DNA of 64,000 bases. It comes from Bacteroidales bacterium (GTDB lineage Bacteria; Bacteroidota; Bacteroidia; Bacteroidales; F082). Both the position numbers and the translations under genes were made by a program. The DNA lies in NCBI GenBank assembly GCA_017549805.1, contig JAFYNJ010000006.1, positions 32,747 to 96,746 of the forward strand, written 5' to 3'. Below the pieces are notes generated by a model. It was given only the letters and a program-made list of their open reading frames with translations. It was not told the origin of the DNA and did no database searches. Within the stretch, counting starts at the first letter, position 1. The number at the start of each line of letters is the position of its first letter. Shown here piece after piece: positions 43,565 through 51,476 of this stretch.

Positions 43565-44691
43565 TGAGCCAGGATTACGTCGTCGTTCCCGCATGGCAAA
43601 TGGATGGTGTCATTGAACAGGGGAAACGCTGTGGTAATTTTATAGGATTTCTGTTGCGATTCGAGAGGGATGAAACAGCTAACCCTGCCTTGATTGTCAG
43701 AGGTGGTCTCGAACTCGCCGACATGGAGGGTCTCGTTAGTGAGGAAGGTCTCGTTGTTAGGGTTGAAGAGCCGGAAATGGATGTCGCCATACACCATGGG
43801 GTCGCGCCGGAGGTCGAGCGTTACGTCGGGAGTCAGGATTAGGGTGGTATCGACGTTGAGGAAGTCGCGGCAAGTTACGGTGAATCGAATGGGTTTATTG
43901 AGAAAACGATGAGGTATGTTGGCGAAGAGGGCGGTGGCATCCATGGTCTTCAAGGTGTCGATCTTCGTCTCGTTGTCGAGGGTGATGGTCACGACGGCAT
44001 CTTTAAGTGGGGGCAAGGCTTCGTTATGGTAGGAGGCTTCGTGGAGATGCGTCTGCACGTCGATGGGCTGGTTCATTTTCCAGACGAAAAACAGGGTGAC
44101 GAGGACGGCCAACAGGCCAACGATCCATGCGATGGTCCTGCGGATGAGTCGCCGTTTGTGGCGTTGCCAGATGGTGTCGAACTCCACGCCGAGGAGCTTG
44201 GAGATGAGTTGGGCATAGGCGCGTTCTTTGTTGAGCCATGGCCAACGATAGACCTTCTCGTGGATGTTAGCGCCGAGGATTTCGGGCAGGCCGAGCTGGT
44301 CGATGACCGGGTTGAAGCACTCTGTGTCGGGGTCGCCGCTGTGGGGGACGCCATCGACGATGAAGAAATGGATGTTGTTGGTCCGTCCCAAGTTATGGAA
44401 GAACTCGATCTCCCTTCCCACCCATTTCGACTGGGCTGAGTTGGGCGAGCAAATGACGATGAGGTTCTGCGAGGCCTTCAACCTTTCCTGAAGCTCCTCG
44501 GAGAGGCCTCCTGGTTGGATGTCGGTTGGAGCGAAGAACACGGGCTTGATCGGGGTTCGCTGCCATCCATGCTCGCTACATAATGTAGCAGGCATCCTAT
44601 AGTGCTCTAATTTCTTCTGCAGCTTCTTTCCCCAGGCGGTGTCCTTCGAATTGTAGCTGATGAAGGCGAAATATTTGAATGATTGTTCCAT
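43561..44691 (-). CDS. TIR domain - transmembrane - beta-sandwich protein (system gene 5)
   Basis: 376 residues. The TIR domain (about 5-170) starts FKYFAFISYNSKDTAWGKKL, has SEELQERLKASQNLIVICS and then AQSKWVGREIEFF with Glu94 at the position of the catalytic NADase glutamate. One helix follows (about 187-205, AWIVGLLAVLVTLFFVW), then two beta-sandwich-like units (PLKDAVVTITLDNETKIDTL, GDIHFRLFNPNNETFLTNET) predicted outside. This makes a receptor-like layout: outside ligand or partner domain, inside TIR. It is translationally coupled to the CHAT gene by ATGA overlap and lies six bases after a TPR gene. Confidence 0.87.
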   Translation of the reverse strand: MEQSFKYFAFISYNSKDTAWGKKLQKKLEHYRMPATLCSEHGWQRTPIKPVFFAPTDIQPGGLSEELQERLKASQNLIVICSPNSAQSKWVGREIEFFHNLGRTNNIHFFIVDGVPHSGDPDTECFNPVIDQLGLPEILGANIHEKVYRWPWLNKERAYAQLISKLLGVEFDTIWQRHKRRLIRRTIAWIVGLLAVLVTLFFVWKMNQPIDVQTHLHEASYHNEALPPLKDAVVTITLDNETKIDTLKTMDATALFANIPHRFLNKPIRFTVTCRDFLNVDTTLILTPDVTLDLRRDPMVYGDIHFRLFNPNNETFLTNETLHVGEFETTSDNQGRVSCFIPLESQQKSYKITTAFPLFNDTIHLPCGNDDVILAQ

Positions 44692-44697
44692 GGCTCG

Positions 44698-46920
44698 TTA
44701 TTTTAGTAGGTTCTTGATGCGATTCACTTCGTCCTGGTGCTTTTTGGGGATGAGTTTTGCTTTTTCCAACATGCCAAAACGCTGTTTGAAACTGTCTTTC
44801 AACTCGGCCTTGTACTCGAGATACACCTTTTCAGCTTCGGCATATCTGCCTTGAAGGAGGAGCGCGTTGGCAAGTTCTGGGACGATGTCGATATGGGAGG
44901 GGTCGAGGCAAAGTGCATCTCTGGCATATTGTTCTGCTTTCTGAGGCTCATTGTGGTAGAAGCAGAGGATTGACTGATAATCCAAAGCACTTATATAAAA
45001 GTCAGTCTGTGCGGCTGCATCGCTGAAATAGGGGTTGACAAAGGTTGGCTTGTTAGAGCAATCGGGGTAGTAGGACTTCCATCGGGGCAACAACACTTCC
45101 AGGTATTTATAACCGCTGTCGGCATCACAAGGCATATAGACGTATGTGAGTGTAATCAATGCCTGCTCATATTGAACGTCGAAGGTGGGGTCGGTGGTGA
45201 TGGTCCGTTGGTAAATGTTGGTTCCTTCACTGAGATAACTGAGGGCTTCGAAAAACGGAATGATATCTTTTTCGTTGCGGTTATTGCCCAAGCAAATCTC
45301 GGAATAATCAATGGAAGCAATCATGCGCATGCCTTGGGTGACCAATTCACTGGCAAGAAACGGCTCGTAATAGCGTGGTTTGGTTTTGACAAGTCGGCGA
45401 TAGATATTGACCGCTTGAAGGAACATCTTTTTACGCTGGGCATCATTATTGGTTTCGGAATAATAGGATTCGTATGAGGTATAAACACTTGCCAAGGCGT
45501 ATTCATAGTCGGGGTTCCCCAAGGCCAGCATCTTGCTATAAATGATAGCGTCATTGAGATAAATCTTGCAAAAAGAGTAGTTCTTCATGGCCAGGTATAA
45601 ATCGCCGAGTTTCTTATAGACATGGCATAATCGATACACATTCTCATCCGTGGGTACTTCCGTGGATACTTCGAACAGGATTTCTTGCGCCTCTTTCAGC
45701 ATGGCTGCGCTTTCCTCGTATCGATGGGTGTTTAGGTATTCTTCTCCGAGGTATGTCAAAATGATGCCAAGGCTTTTGTTGTATAGCTGAGGATTGAATT
45801 TGACCAACCGGCGTAGGATGGATACGGATTCGGTGAGCGCCTGTTCTGCTGCGGGATCTTTTTGTTGGTTGTTGATGGATGCTGCTTGAAGCTGTGATCC
45901 CAGGCCAAAGAGTGTGAATGCAAGCTCATACTCTCGCCCTGCTTGGCGGAATATGTTCGCTGCCCTGGAGAAATAGACGATTGATTTTTGGAATTGCAGA
46001 TGACTCGAGAAGAACTGCGCAGCATCGGTCTGCCACTGTCCGTTGGTGGTGTCGAGCGCCGCGCGCGTTTCAATGTAGTATTGAGCCTTGTCATCGTCGT
46101 AGCGTGCCAAAGCGATGGTGTAGAGCTGATAGAGGTGTTCTGCGTCCTTGGCTTGTTGTTTCAAGACCCTCTCCATGTCTTCGTTGGCTTTGTCGATCAT
46201 GCCTTTGGCTTGGACAATTTGCTTGTCGATTTTGGACAGGGCGTCCATGTTGCGTTGAAGCACATCGAGGGGGTCGAAGAGGCGATGGATGAGCGAGTCG
46301 GCCCGTTCCAAGTCGCCGTTCTCGATGCAAAGGTTGATCTCGCGCTCGTTTTCGTCCAACAGCTCGAAGTCGGTGTGGGCGTAATGGTCGGCGAGTCCGT
46401 CGATAAGCGTCTGGTATCTTTCAAACTTTTCCTGAAGGGCTTTCTGCTCTTCCTGGAATTGCTCGTTTGAAATCGAATGGTTGCTGATTTGTTCCTCCAG
46501 CTGCTTCAGCTTGGCGTTGTAATTCTTTTCGGCGACTTTATAGGCGTTGTTCTCGATGCGCTGCTTGTCTGCCTGCAACTGTTTCAAGGATACCATGACG
46601 ATCTCGAGCGGTACTTTCGTGGAGAAAGCTTGCTGTTGACCAATAAGGCTTGTCTCATTCAGCTCGTACCCTGACTTTTGAACTTGTTGGAGGGTATAGG
46701 CATCCCCGTTTTTCAAGCCGGGCAACATGAGTGAGAAGGAGCCGACGGAGTCGCTGATCACGGGATTGTGTTCGCCTTTTACCCTGATGGTCACTCCTTT
46801 CAGGGCTTTGCTTTTCTTGTCGGGACGGCCAAGCGTTCTCACGTGACCTTGCTGGGTTTGAGCGGGAAGGCATTGCCACAAAAGGGTCAGCAACAATAGT
46901 AGTGTCGTCGTTTTTCTCAT
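44698..46920 (-). CDS. Exported beta-sandwich/coiled-coil/TPR protein (system gene 4)
   Basis: 740 residues. Signal peptide (MRKTTTLLLLLTLLWQCLPA), then QTQQGHVRTLGRPDKKSK and the beta-sandwich (VTIRVKGEHNPVISDSVG), the coiled coil with HYAHTDFELLDENEREI and CIENGDLERADSL, and about eight degenerate TPRs. The C-terminal part, ALLLQGRYAEAEKVYLEYKA then KKHQDEVNRIKNLL, is shared with the gene at 32902. It overlaps the upstream gene by four bases and is six bases before the TIR gene. Confidence 0.85.
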   Translation of the reverse strand: MRKTTTLLLLLTLLWQCLPAQTQQGHVRTLGRPDKKSKALKGVTIRVKGEHNPVISDSVGSFSLMLPGLKNGDAYTLQQVQKSGYELNETSLIGQQQAFSTKVPLEIVMVSLKQLQADKQRIENNAYKVAEKNYNAKLKQLEEQISNHSISNEQFQEEQKALQEKFERYQTLIDGLADHYAHTDFELLDENEREINLCIENGDLERADSLIHRLFDPLDVLQRNMDALSKIDKQIVQAKGMIDKANEDMERVLKQQAKDAEHLYQLYTIALARYDDDKAQYYIETRAALDTTNGQWQTDAAQFFSSHLQFQKSIVYFSRAANIFRQAGREYELAFTLFGLGSQLQAASINNQQKDPAAEQALTESVSILRRLVKFNPQLYNKSLGIILTYLGEEYLNTHRYEESAAMLKEAQEILFEVSTEVPTDENVYRLCHVYKKLGDLYLAMKNYSFCKIYLNDAIIYSKMLALGNPDYEYALASVYTSYESYYSETNNDAQRKKMFLQAVNIYRRLVKTKPRYYEPFLASELVTQGMRMIASIDYSEICLGNNRNEKDIIPFFEALSYLSEGTNIYQRTITTDPTFDVQYEQALITLTYVYMPCDADSGYKYLEVLLPRWKSYYPDCSNKPTFVNPYFSDAAAQTDFYISALDYQSILCFYHNEPQKAEQYARDALCLDPSHIDIVPELANALLLQGRYAEAEKVYLEYKAELKDSFKQRFGMLEKAKLIPKKHQDEVNRIKNLLK

Positions 46921-47864
46921 GGTTTGATGGTGTTGATGGTTTGTATGGTTTCCATGGCCTCCTCGCTTTCTTCACCATATAGGATCTTCTTGATCCGAAG
47001 GGCTTTCTCCAAGCATTCGATGGCACGTTGCTTGTCGTTGGTGAGCAGGTATTCTTGGGAGAGGTTCTCGCATAGGGAGGCCACTCTTTTGGCGTATTCA
47101 ATATCTTGAAGGATGGCTTCCTTGTCAGCTTGGGCCTTGTCGATGATGCTTTGTGCGAAGGCGATCCTTTCCTCGATTTCGCGTTTGGCTGCCCTGTTGC
47201 GTTCCAATACGGTTTCGGGATCGAACACGGTATGGATCAAAGAGTCGGCTTTGTCGAGCTCCCCGTTTTCGATGCAGAGGTTGATTTGGTAGTCGATGGA
47301 GTCCAGTTGGTCATAGTCGGTTCGGGCATAACGGTCGGCCATGTCGGAAATCAGTGAAAGGTATTTGTCGTATTTGTCTTGAAGCCCTTGCAGCTCGTTG
47401 CGGTATTTCTCCGCGGAAATCTCGTTTTCGTGCTGTTGCCGTTCCAGTTCCGCCAGTTTCTTCTGGTAATTTTCTTCCGCTACACGATATGCATTGTCGG
47501 AGATGCGTTTCTTGTCGGCTTCCAACTGGGCGCAATCCAACATTTGGATGATGATGGGCACACGCGAGGAGCATACCAGTTGCCGGCCAATCAAGTCCTT
47601 GTCCTTCAGCTCAAAGCCGTTTTTCTTTACTCTAAGGAAAACGATGGCGTCGCCGTCGTTTTTGCCTGGGACGGAAATGTTGAACTCGCCTGTGGTGTCG
47701 CTAAGCACCGGGTTGATCATGCCTTTAGCCTGAACCGTTACATTGCTCAGGTTTTTGCCGGGCTTCCCTGGGCGACCGATGGTTTTTATGAAGCCTCGTT
47801 GGGTCTGGGCGGAGGCGAAGAGAGCAGCGAACAGTAGGGTGCTGAAGAGAATGACTCGTTTCAT
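46917..47864 (-). CDS. Exported beta-sandwich/coiled-coil protein (system gene 3)
   Basis: 315 residues, the shortest of the four paralogous exported proteins. Signal peptide (MKRVILFSTLLFAALFASAQ), then TQRGFIKTIGRPGKPG and a beta-sandwich (VTVQAKGMINPVLSDTTGEF), then the coiled coil with DRYARTDYDQLDSIDYQI and CIENGELDKADSLIH. Only one or two TPR-like helices remain at the end (LLTNDKQRAIECLEKALRIK). It may represent the ancestral form before TPR expansion, or a truncated one. It starts 13 bases after the RyR gene. Confidence 0.82.
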   Translation of the reverse strand: MKRVILFSTLLFAALFASAQTQRGFIKTIGRPGKPGKNLSNVTVQAKGMINPVLSDTTGEFNISVPGKNDGDAIVFLRVKKNGFELKDKDLIGRQLVCSSRVPIIIQMLDCAQLEADKKRISDNAYRVAEENYQKKLAELERQQHENEISAEKYRNELQGLQDKYDKYLSLISDMADRYARTDYDQLDSIDYQINLCIENGELDKADSLIHTVFDPETVLERNRAAKREIEERIAFAQSIIDKAQADKEAILQDIEYAKRVASLCENLSQEYLLTNDKQRAIECLEKALRIKKILYGEESEEAMETIQTINTIKP

Positions 47865-47877
47865 GAAGAATTCGTTT

Positions 47878-49014
47878 TTACTTGTCTTTTCTGATTTTCT
47901 CCAATATCATCGGGATGGCCAACATCAAGAAGCTGTCATATTTCAAGTCATCAGGGTTGATGCGGCGGAGGTTGTTATAAGAGCAAATATCGATATGTGC
48001 GGGATCGCGAAGGTCTTTCTTCAGCCCCTTGCGATATTGGTTCTTTTTCACTTGGCCGTTGCTTTGGACCGTCAGACACTCGTCGTGATAGCGTTCCTCG
48101 ATGGAAAAAGGGCGAAAGCCCATGATGAGCTTCTCCGTGACCCATCGGGCGTGTTCGCTTTTCGATAATGGCTCGTTATAGGTTTCCCAATCCCTGTCCG
48201 ACGTTCCTTTCTGATGGCGCTTGGCCAATGTAACGCTTCGAGCCCTTGCCTCGAAACAATCGGAACAGAAGATGCTTGAAAGCTTTTCCCTGACCGTATT
48301 CAGATGCTTCCATCCATCCTCGTCGATCATGGGTTTTGGACGCGATCCGAGCCTTTCGTATTGAAATACGTCGAGTGCCAAAGCATAGCGTTTTGCGGAA
48401 TGGATGTCCTCTGCGGGTAAACTATCGATGACCACACCCAAAGAATAGATCCTTTCAACATATACGGCTTTACGGGTGTCAATACAGTAAATGTCATCGT
48501 GGGAATGTGAATTGCAGAAAGCGAGGATGTCGTCCTTGGTCATTTCAATGACATTCGTGTCGTTGTTTTTCTCCCAATTCCTGACAATCTCCAACTCGAT
48601 GTCGATGTAGGAGTCGCTGTTCTGTGGCGTTCCTCCGAAGACGGAGTGTTTGCAGAATCTCGGCAGGTTGCCAAGATACTCTTCTTTCCCCAACTCCTCC
48701 AATAGACTTGGCTTGTCGCTCACGATGGTGACGACTGTGCGGTTGGGTTCCGACCCCTTGTTCTGATCGTCGTCGAAGTTGATATAATGGGCGTACAAAG
48801 CTACATGACGGACAACGGATAGCATCAAAGGGTCGTCACCCTCAACCACCACGTGAAGGTGTTCTGTGGAATCGGGCTTGAAAGCGATGTCTTTCAGCTT
48901 GTCCAACACATAAGCACGGGCTTCATACCAGTTCTTGATGATGGATGGGTCGAATGCCTTGCCGTCTTCCTTGCGTCGTAAGTATTCGAATGGCTGTTCC
49001 AGTTGCTTACCCAT
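47878..49014 (-). CDS. Rossmann and RyR-like domain protein (system gene 2)
   Basis: 378 residues from ATG 49014 (MGKQLEQPFEYLRR), overlapping the channel gene by eight bases; an earlier start would lie deep in that gene. No signal peptide. A Rossmann-like unit (LHVVVEGDDPLMLSVVRHVA, then RTVVTIVSDKPS) matches the second unit of the protein at 38535. The C-terminal RyR-like part has SKSEHARWVTEKLIMGFRPF and PAHIDICSYNNLRRIN. It is thus a shorter paralogue lacking the first Rossmann unit. Probable cytoplasmic ligand sensor, next to the channel. Confidence 0.7.
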   Translation of the reverse strand: MGKQLEQPFEYLRRKEDGKAFDPSIIKNWYEARAYVLDKLKDIAFKPDSTEHLHVVVEGDDPLMLSVVRHVALYAHYINFDDDQNKGSEPNRTVVTIVSDKPSLLEELGKEEYLGNLPRFCKHSVFGGTPQNSDSYIDIELEIVRNWEKNNDTNVIEMTKDDILAFCNSHSHDDIYCIDTRKAVYVERIYSLGVVIDSLPAEDIHSAKRYALALDVFQYERLGSRPKPMIDEDGWKHLNTVREKLSSIFCSDCFEARARSVTLAKRHQKGTSDRDWETYNEPLSKSEHARWVTEKLIMGFRPFSIEERYHDECLTVQSNGQVKKNQYRKGLKKDLRDPAHIDICSYNNLRRINPDDLKYDSFLMLAIPMILEKIRKDK

Positions 49015-50107
49015 GGTTGACCTCCTTTCTGTAGATTGGCGATTGGTCGGTGATATGAACGTTCTTGTTGCTGGCATCGTAGGCGGATGGGCTTTGGTAC
49101 AGCCTGAGCCCGAACCATTCCATCGATTCCATAACATGCTCTATGATTTGCGATTGTTTCCATTCGAAAGAGACCAAACCGCTGTCGGTGATGAAGGCCT
49201 GCACCTGCAACGGCATGCCGCTTTCGGACTGTTCCATCCATCGCACGACAAGATAGGGCTGCTGTGAAATGCTCGGTTGATTCATCAACCAATGGAAGAG
49301 GTATTGGCGGAATAGTTGGGCGTTCAAAACCCCCTCGTTGATTTCTTCGACGGATAGATAATCGGTAATGTCTTTGTTTTGCTTCAAATTATCGGCTTCC
49401 TCTTTTGAAAGGTGGTAAAACCAGCTGGTGTCGAAAATGAAACTTTTGGCCATCTTTCTGCCGAAGGTTTTCCCGTCCGACATGGGTTGGAAGTTGGAGA
49501 AATGATCGGAATGCAGGGCGCTGATCGGGATGGTTGACGTGGTAGTATCCCAATTGTAGAGGGTCACAGTGGTGAGCGTGATGCGCTCCACTACGCCATC
49601 GACATTGTATTTGGGAACCACGATCCAGTCGCCGATGGACAACAGGTGGTGGAGACGAAGATGGAGAAAAGCCAACACGCCTTTGATTTTGTCTTGGAAA
49701 ATCCAGCCCGCCAAAGTACCTCCAATGCCGAATGCAGCAGCAAAGCGCGGCTTGTTTTGGATGTCGAAGATAAGCAGGAAGGCTAAGATCCATACAATAA
49801 TGGCAATGAGGATGGAAATCTGGCACCAAGTGATGCTGGTCTCTTGCTTCCGAAGGCTAAAGACCTTTGTCAGGGTGCGACAAACCTTGATCGATAGCCA
49901 TACGGCAAGTGTCAGGATGAGCGACCAAACCAAGGGTTTGTAATCGTTGGGCGAAAGGAGGAACGAAACGCCAGCGATGACGGGTGCTATTACCAAGACG
50001 AAAAGCCAAAATGACTTGGGGTTCCATTCGATCAATGCACCGAAAATCTGCCGAAAGAGACTCTCTGATGCGATGTTCTTCTTGCTGAATTTGGTGATGA
50101 AATTCAT
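49007..50107 (-). CDS. Mechanosensitive ion channel (MscS) family protein (system gene 1)
   Basis: Inner membrane channel of 366 residues, the first gene of the 12-gene operon. Four to five helices occupy residues 30-165. The MscS pore and beta domain region is seen in FAAAFGIGGTLAGWIFQDKI and LLSIGDWIVVP, followed by VDGVVERITLTTVTLYNWD and STIPISALHSDHFSNF. The C-terminal cytoplasmic part is longer than in E. coli MscS and more like the YbdG/YnaI group. It may release solutes on osmotic shock or serve as a gated membrane effector of the downstream genes; the second idea rests on operon position only. Confidence 0.88.
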   Translation of the reverse strand: MNFITKFSKKNIASESLFRQIFGALIEWNPKSFWLFVLVIAPVIAGVSFLLSPNDYKPLVWSLILTLAVWLSIKVCRTLTKVFSLRKQETSITWCQISILIAIIVWILAFLLIFDIQNKPRFAAAFGIGGTLAGWIFQDKIKGVLAFLHLRLHHLLSIGDWIVVPKYNVDGVVERITLTTVTLYNWDTTTSTIPISALHSDHFSNFQPMSDGKTFGRKMAKSFIFDTSWFYHLSKEEADNLKQNKDITDYLSVEEINEGVLNAQLFRQYLFHWLMNQPSISQQPYLVVRWMEQSESGMPLQVQAFITDSGLVSFEWKQSQIIEHVMESMEWFGLRLYQSPSAYDASNKNVHITDQSPIYRKEVNHG

Positions 50108-50129
50108 TTCTGTCGGATGTTTAAAGCAA

Positions 50130-50137
50130 CAAATTTA
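50130..50137 (-). promoter_or_regulatory. Candidate -7 element for the 12-gene operon
   Basis: TAAATTTG on the minus strand, 22 bases before the channel gene ATG at 50107; fits TAnnTTTG, but no clear -33 TTTG is seen. It is the only good candidate upstream of the operon. Confidence 0.45.
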
Positions 50138-50159
50138 AAACAATCTTCAAAATAATTCC

Positions 50160-50167
50160 TATCTTTG
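50160..50167 (+). promoter_or_regulatory. -7 promoter element for the DUF5606 gene
   Basis: TATCTTTG, matching TAnnTTTG, 32 bases before the ATG at 50200. Diverges from the 12-gene operon promoter. Confidence 0.6.
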
Positions 50168-50199
50168 CCCGTTTTTTAGAAATTAAAAAGCTAAATACT

Positions 50200-50637
50200 A
50201 TGGATTTAAGCAAAATCGTTTCGATTTCAGGCAGGCCCGGCTTGTTCCTGATCAAGTCACAAGCCATCGGTAGAATCATTGTTGAATCGGTGCTCGACGG
50301 CAAGTGTGTCCCGGCATTTCCGCGCGACCGCATGAGTTCTCTTGAAGAAATCTCCATCTTCTCCGTCGATGAGGACAAACCGCTCAAGGAAGTCTTCAAA
50401 GGCATCCACGACAAGATGGGCGACAAGGTTGATTTCGACTTCAAGAAGGCTTCGAACGACGAACTCAAGGCGAAGTTCCTTGAGGTGATGCCCGACTATG
50501 ACCAGGATGCAGTGTATCCATCCGACATGAGGAAGGTTTTCGCTTGGTATCAGATGCTGATGGACAGGAACCTGCTCGACTTTACTGAAGAGGCTCAGGA
50601 AGAGACTCCAGAGGCAACGGAAACACCTGCTGAATAA
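50200..50637 (+). CDS. DUF5606 domain-containing protein
   Basis: Small conserved Bacteroidetes protein of 145 residues, with no known function. The start MDLSKIVSISGRPGLFLIKS and the segment AFPRDRMSSLEEISIFS are typical of the family. Residues 100-125 (DAVYPSDMRKVFAWYQMLMD) are also conserved; the last 15 residues are an acidic, Thr/Pro-rich tail. No signal peptide or membrane segment. It is a single-gene unit with a promoter in front and a strong terminator behind. Confidence 0.85.
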   Translation: MDLSKIVSISGRPGLFLIKSQAIGRIIVESVLDGKCVPAFPRDRMSSLEEISIFSVDEDKPLKEVFKGIHDKMGDKVDFDFKKASNDELKAKFLEVMPDYDQDAVYPSDMRKVFAWYQMLMDRNLLDFTEEAQEETPEATETPAE

Positions 50638-50657
50638 TAGGAATTATAAATTTGGAA

Positions 50658-50680
50658 AAGCTGCTTCGGCAGCTTTTTTT
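50658..50680 (+). terminator. Intrinsic terminator after DUF5606 gene
   Basis: AAGCTGC-TTCG-GCAGCTT stem-loop followed by a run of T, 20 bases after the stop codon. A classical rho-independent terminator with a stable TTCG tetraloop. Confidence 0.9.
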
Positions 50681-50683
50681 GTA

Positions 50684-50691
50684 TATCTTTG
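50684..50691 (+). promoter_or_regulatory. -7 promoter element for pyrK-pyrD
   Basis: TATCTTTG matching TAnnTTTG, directly after the terminator T-run and 23 bases before the pyrK ATG. Confidence 0.6.
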
Positions 50692-50714
50692 TGCCAAAAT
50701 AAAACCGATCGACC

Positions 50715-51476
50715 ATGAAAAGAATCACCGACTTCGAGCTGATCGAAAAGGAGGACTTCGGCAACGCCGTGCTGTTGCGGCTACGCTCCCAAGAGCCGCT
50801 TCCCGACATCGAACCGGGACAGTTTGCACAAGTTCAGATCAACGACTCGCCTACGACTTACCTACGTCGGCCCATCTCCATCCATGATGTGGACCGCGAC
50901 CGTCGCGAAATCAGTCTCCTGATCCAGAAAGTGGGCGAGGGGACACGCCATCTGGCCGCCTTGGAATGCGGAAGCACGGTCAACATGGTGTATCCATTGG
51001 GTCATGGCTACACTATGCCATCCGTGACTGAGAAGGTGCTGCTCGTTGGCGGTGGTGTCGGCATTGCACCGCTCTTTTACCTTGCCAAAAGGATGGCACA
51101 GTTGGGGGTGAAACCCGCCTTGCTCCTGTGCGGTAAGACCAAGGGCGACCTGCCGCGGTTGGAAGAATACCAAAAGGTGGGCGAGGTGTATGTCACTACC
51201 GAGGACGGTTCCTGCGGCGAGAAGGGCATTACCACGGCACATTCATTATGGAAAGAACTGCAATTCGACCGTCTATACGTTTGCGGACCCAAACGCATGA
51301 TGCATGCGGTGGCCGACATCGCCAAGATTAGGGACATCGAATGTGAGGTATCGCTCGAAAACCTGATGGCCTGTGGCTTGGGCGCCTGCCTCTGTTGCGT
51401 GGAGGACACCGTTGACGGCCATGTTTGTGTGTGCAAAGAAGGACCGGTTTTCAATATAAGGAGGTTGAAATGGTGA
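50715..51476 (+). CDS. pyrK: Dihydroorotate dehydrogenase electron transfer subunit
   Basis: FAD and [2Fe-2S] subunit that passes electrons from dihydroorotate dehydrogenase B to NAD+ in pyrimidine synthesis. The 253 residues have the FAD-binding [12 protein letters not shown], the NAD-binding [20 protein letters not shown], the CGPKRMM segment, and the Fe-S ligands near the C-terminus: [19 protein letters not shown] then CVCKEGPVF. It overlaps the pyrD start by seven bases. Confidence 0.95.
   Translation: MKRITDFELIEKEDFGNAVLLRLRSQEPLPDIEPGQFAQVQINDSPTTYLRRPISIHDVDRDRREISLLIQKVGEGTRHLAALECGSTVNMVYPLGHGYTMPSVTEKVLLVGGGVGIAPLFYLAKRMAQLGVKPALLLCGKTKGDLPRLEEYQKVGEVYVTTEDGSCGEKGITTAHSLWKELQFDRLYVCGPKRMMHAVADIAKIRDIECEVSLENLMACGLGACLCCVEDTVDGHVCVCKEGPVFNIRRLKW
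51458..51464 (+). promoter_or_regulatory. Shine-Dalgarno sequence for pyrD
   Basis: AAGGAGG lies six bases before the pyrD ATG at 51470, inside the end of pyrK. Strong Shine-Dalgarno sites are rare in Bacteroidetes, so this one fixes the start. It could also be a chance result of the pyrK codons for IRR. Confidence 0.5.

Noticed and set aside
43561-44691. TIR gene as a Thoeris ThsB
   Set aside because: No ThsA-like SIR2/SLOG effector nearby, and ThsB lacks the transmembrane and outer domains seen here.
30529-50107. Operon as part of a prophage or integrative element
   Set aside because: No integrase, recombinase, tail, capsid, relaxase or flanking repeat found; composition is like the neighbours.
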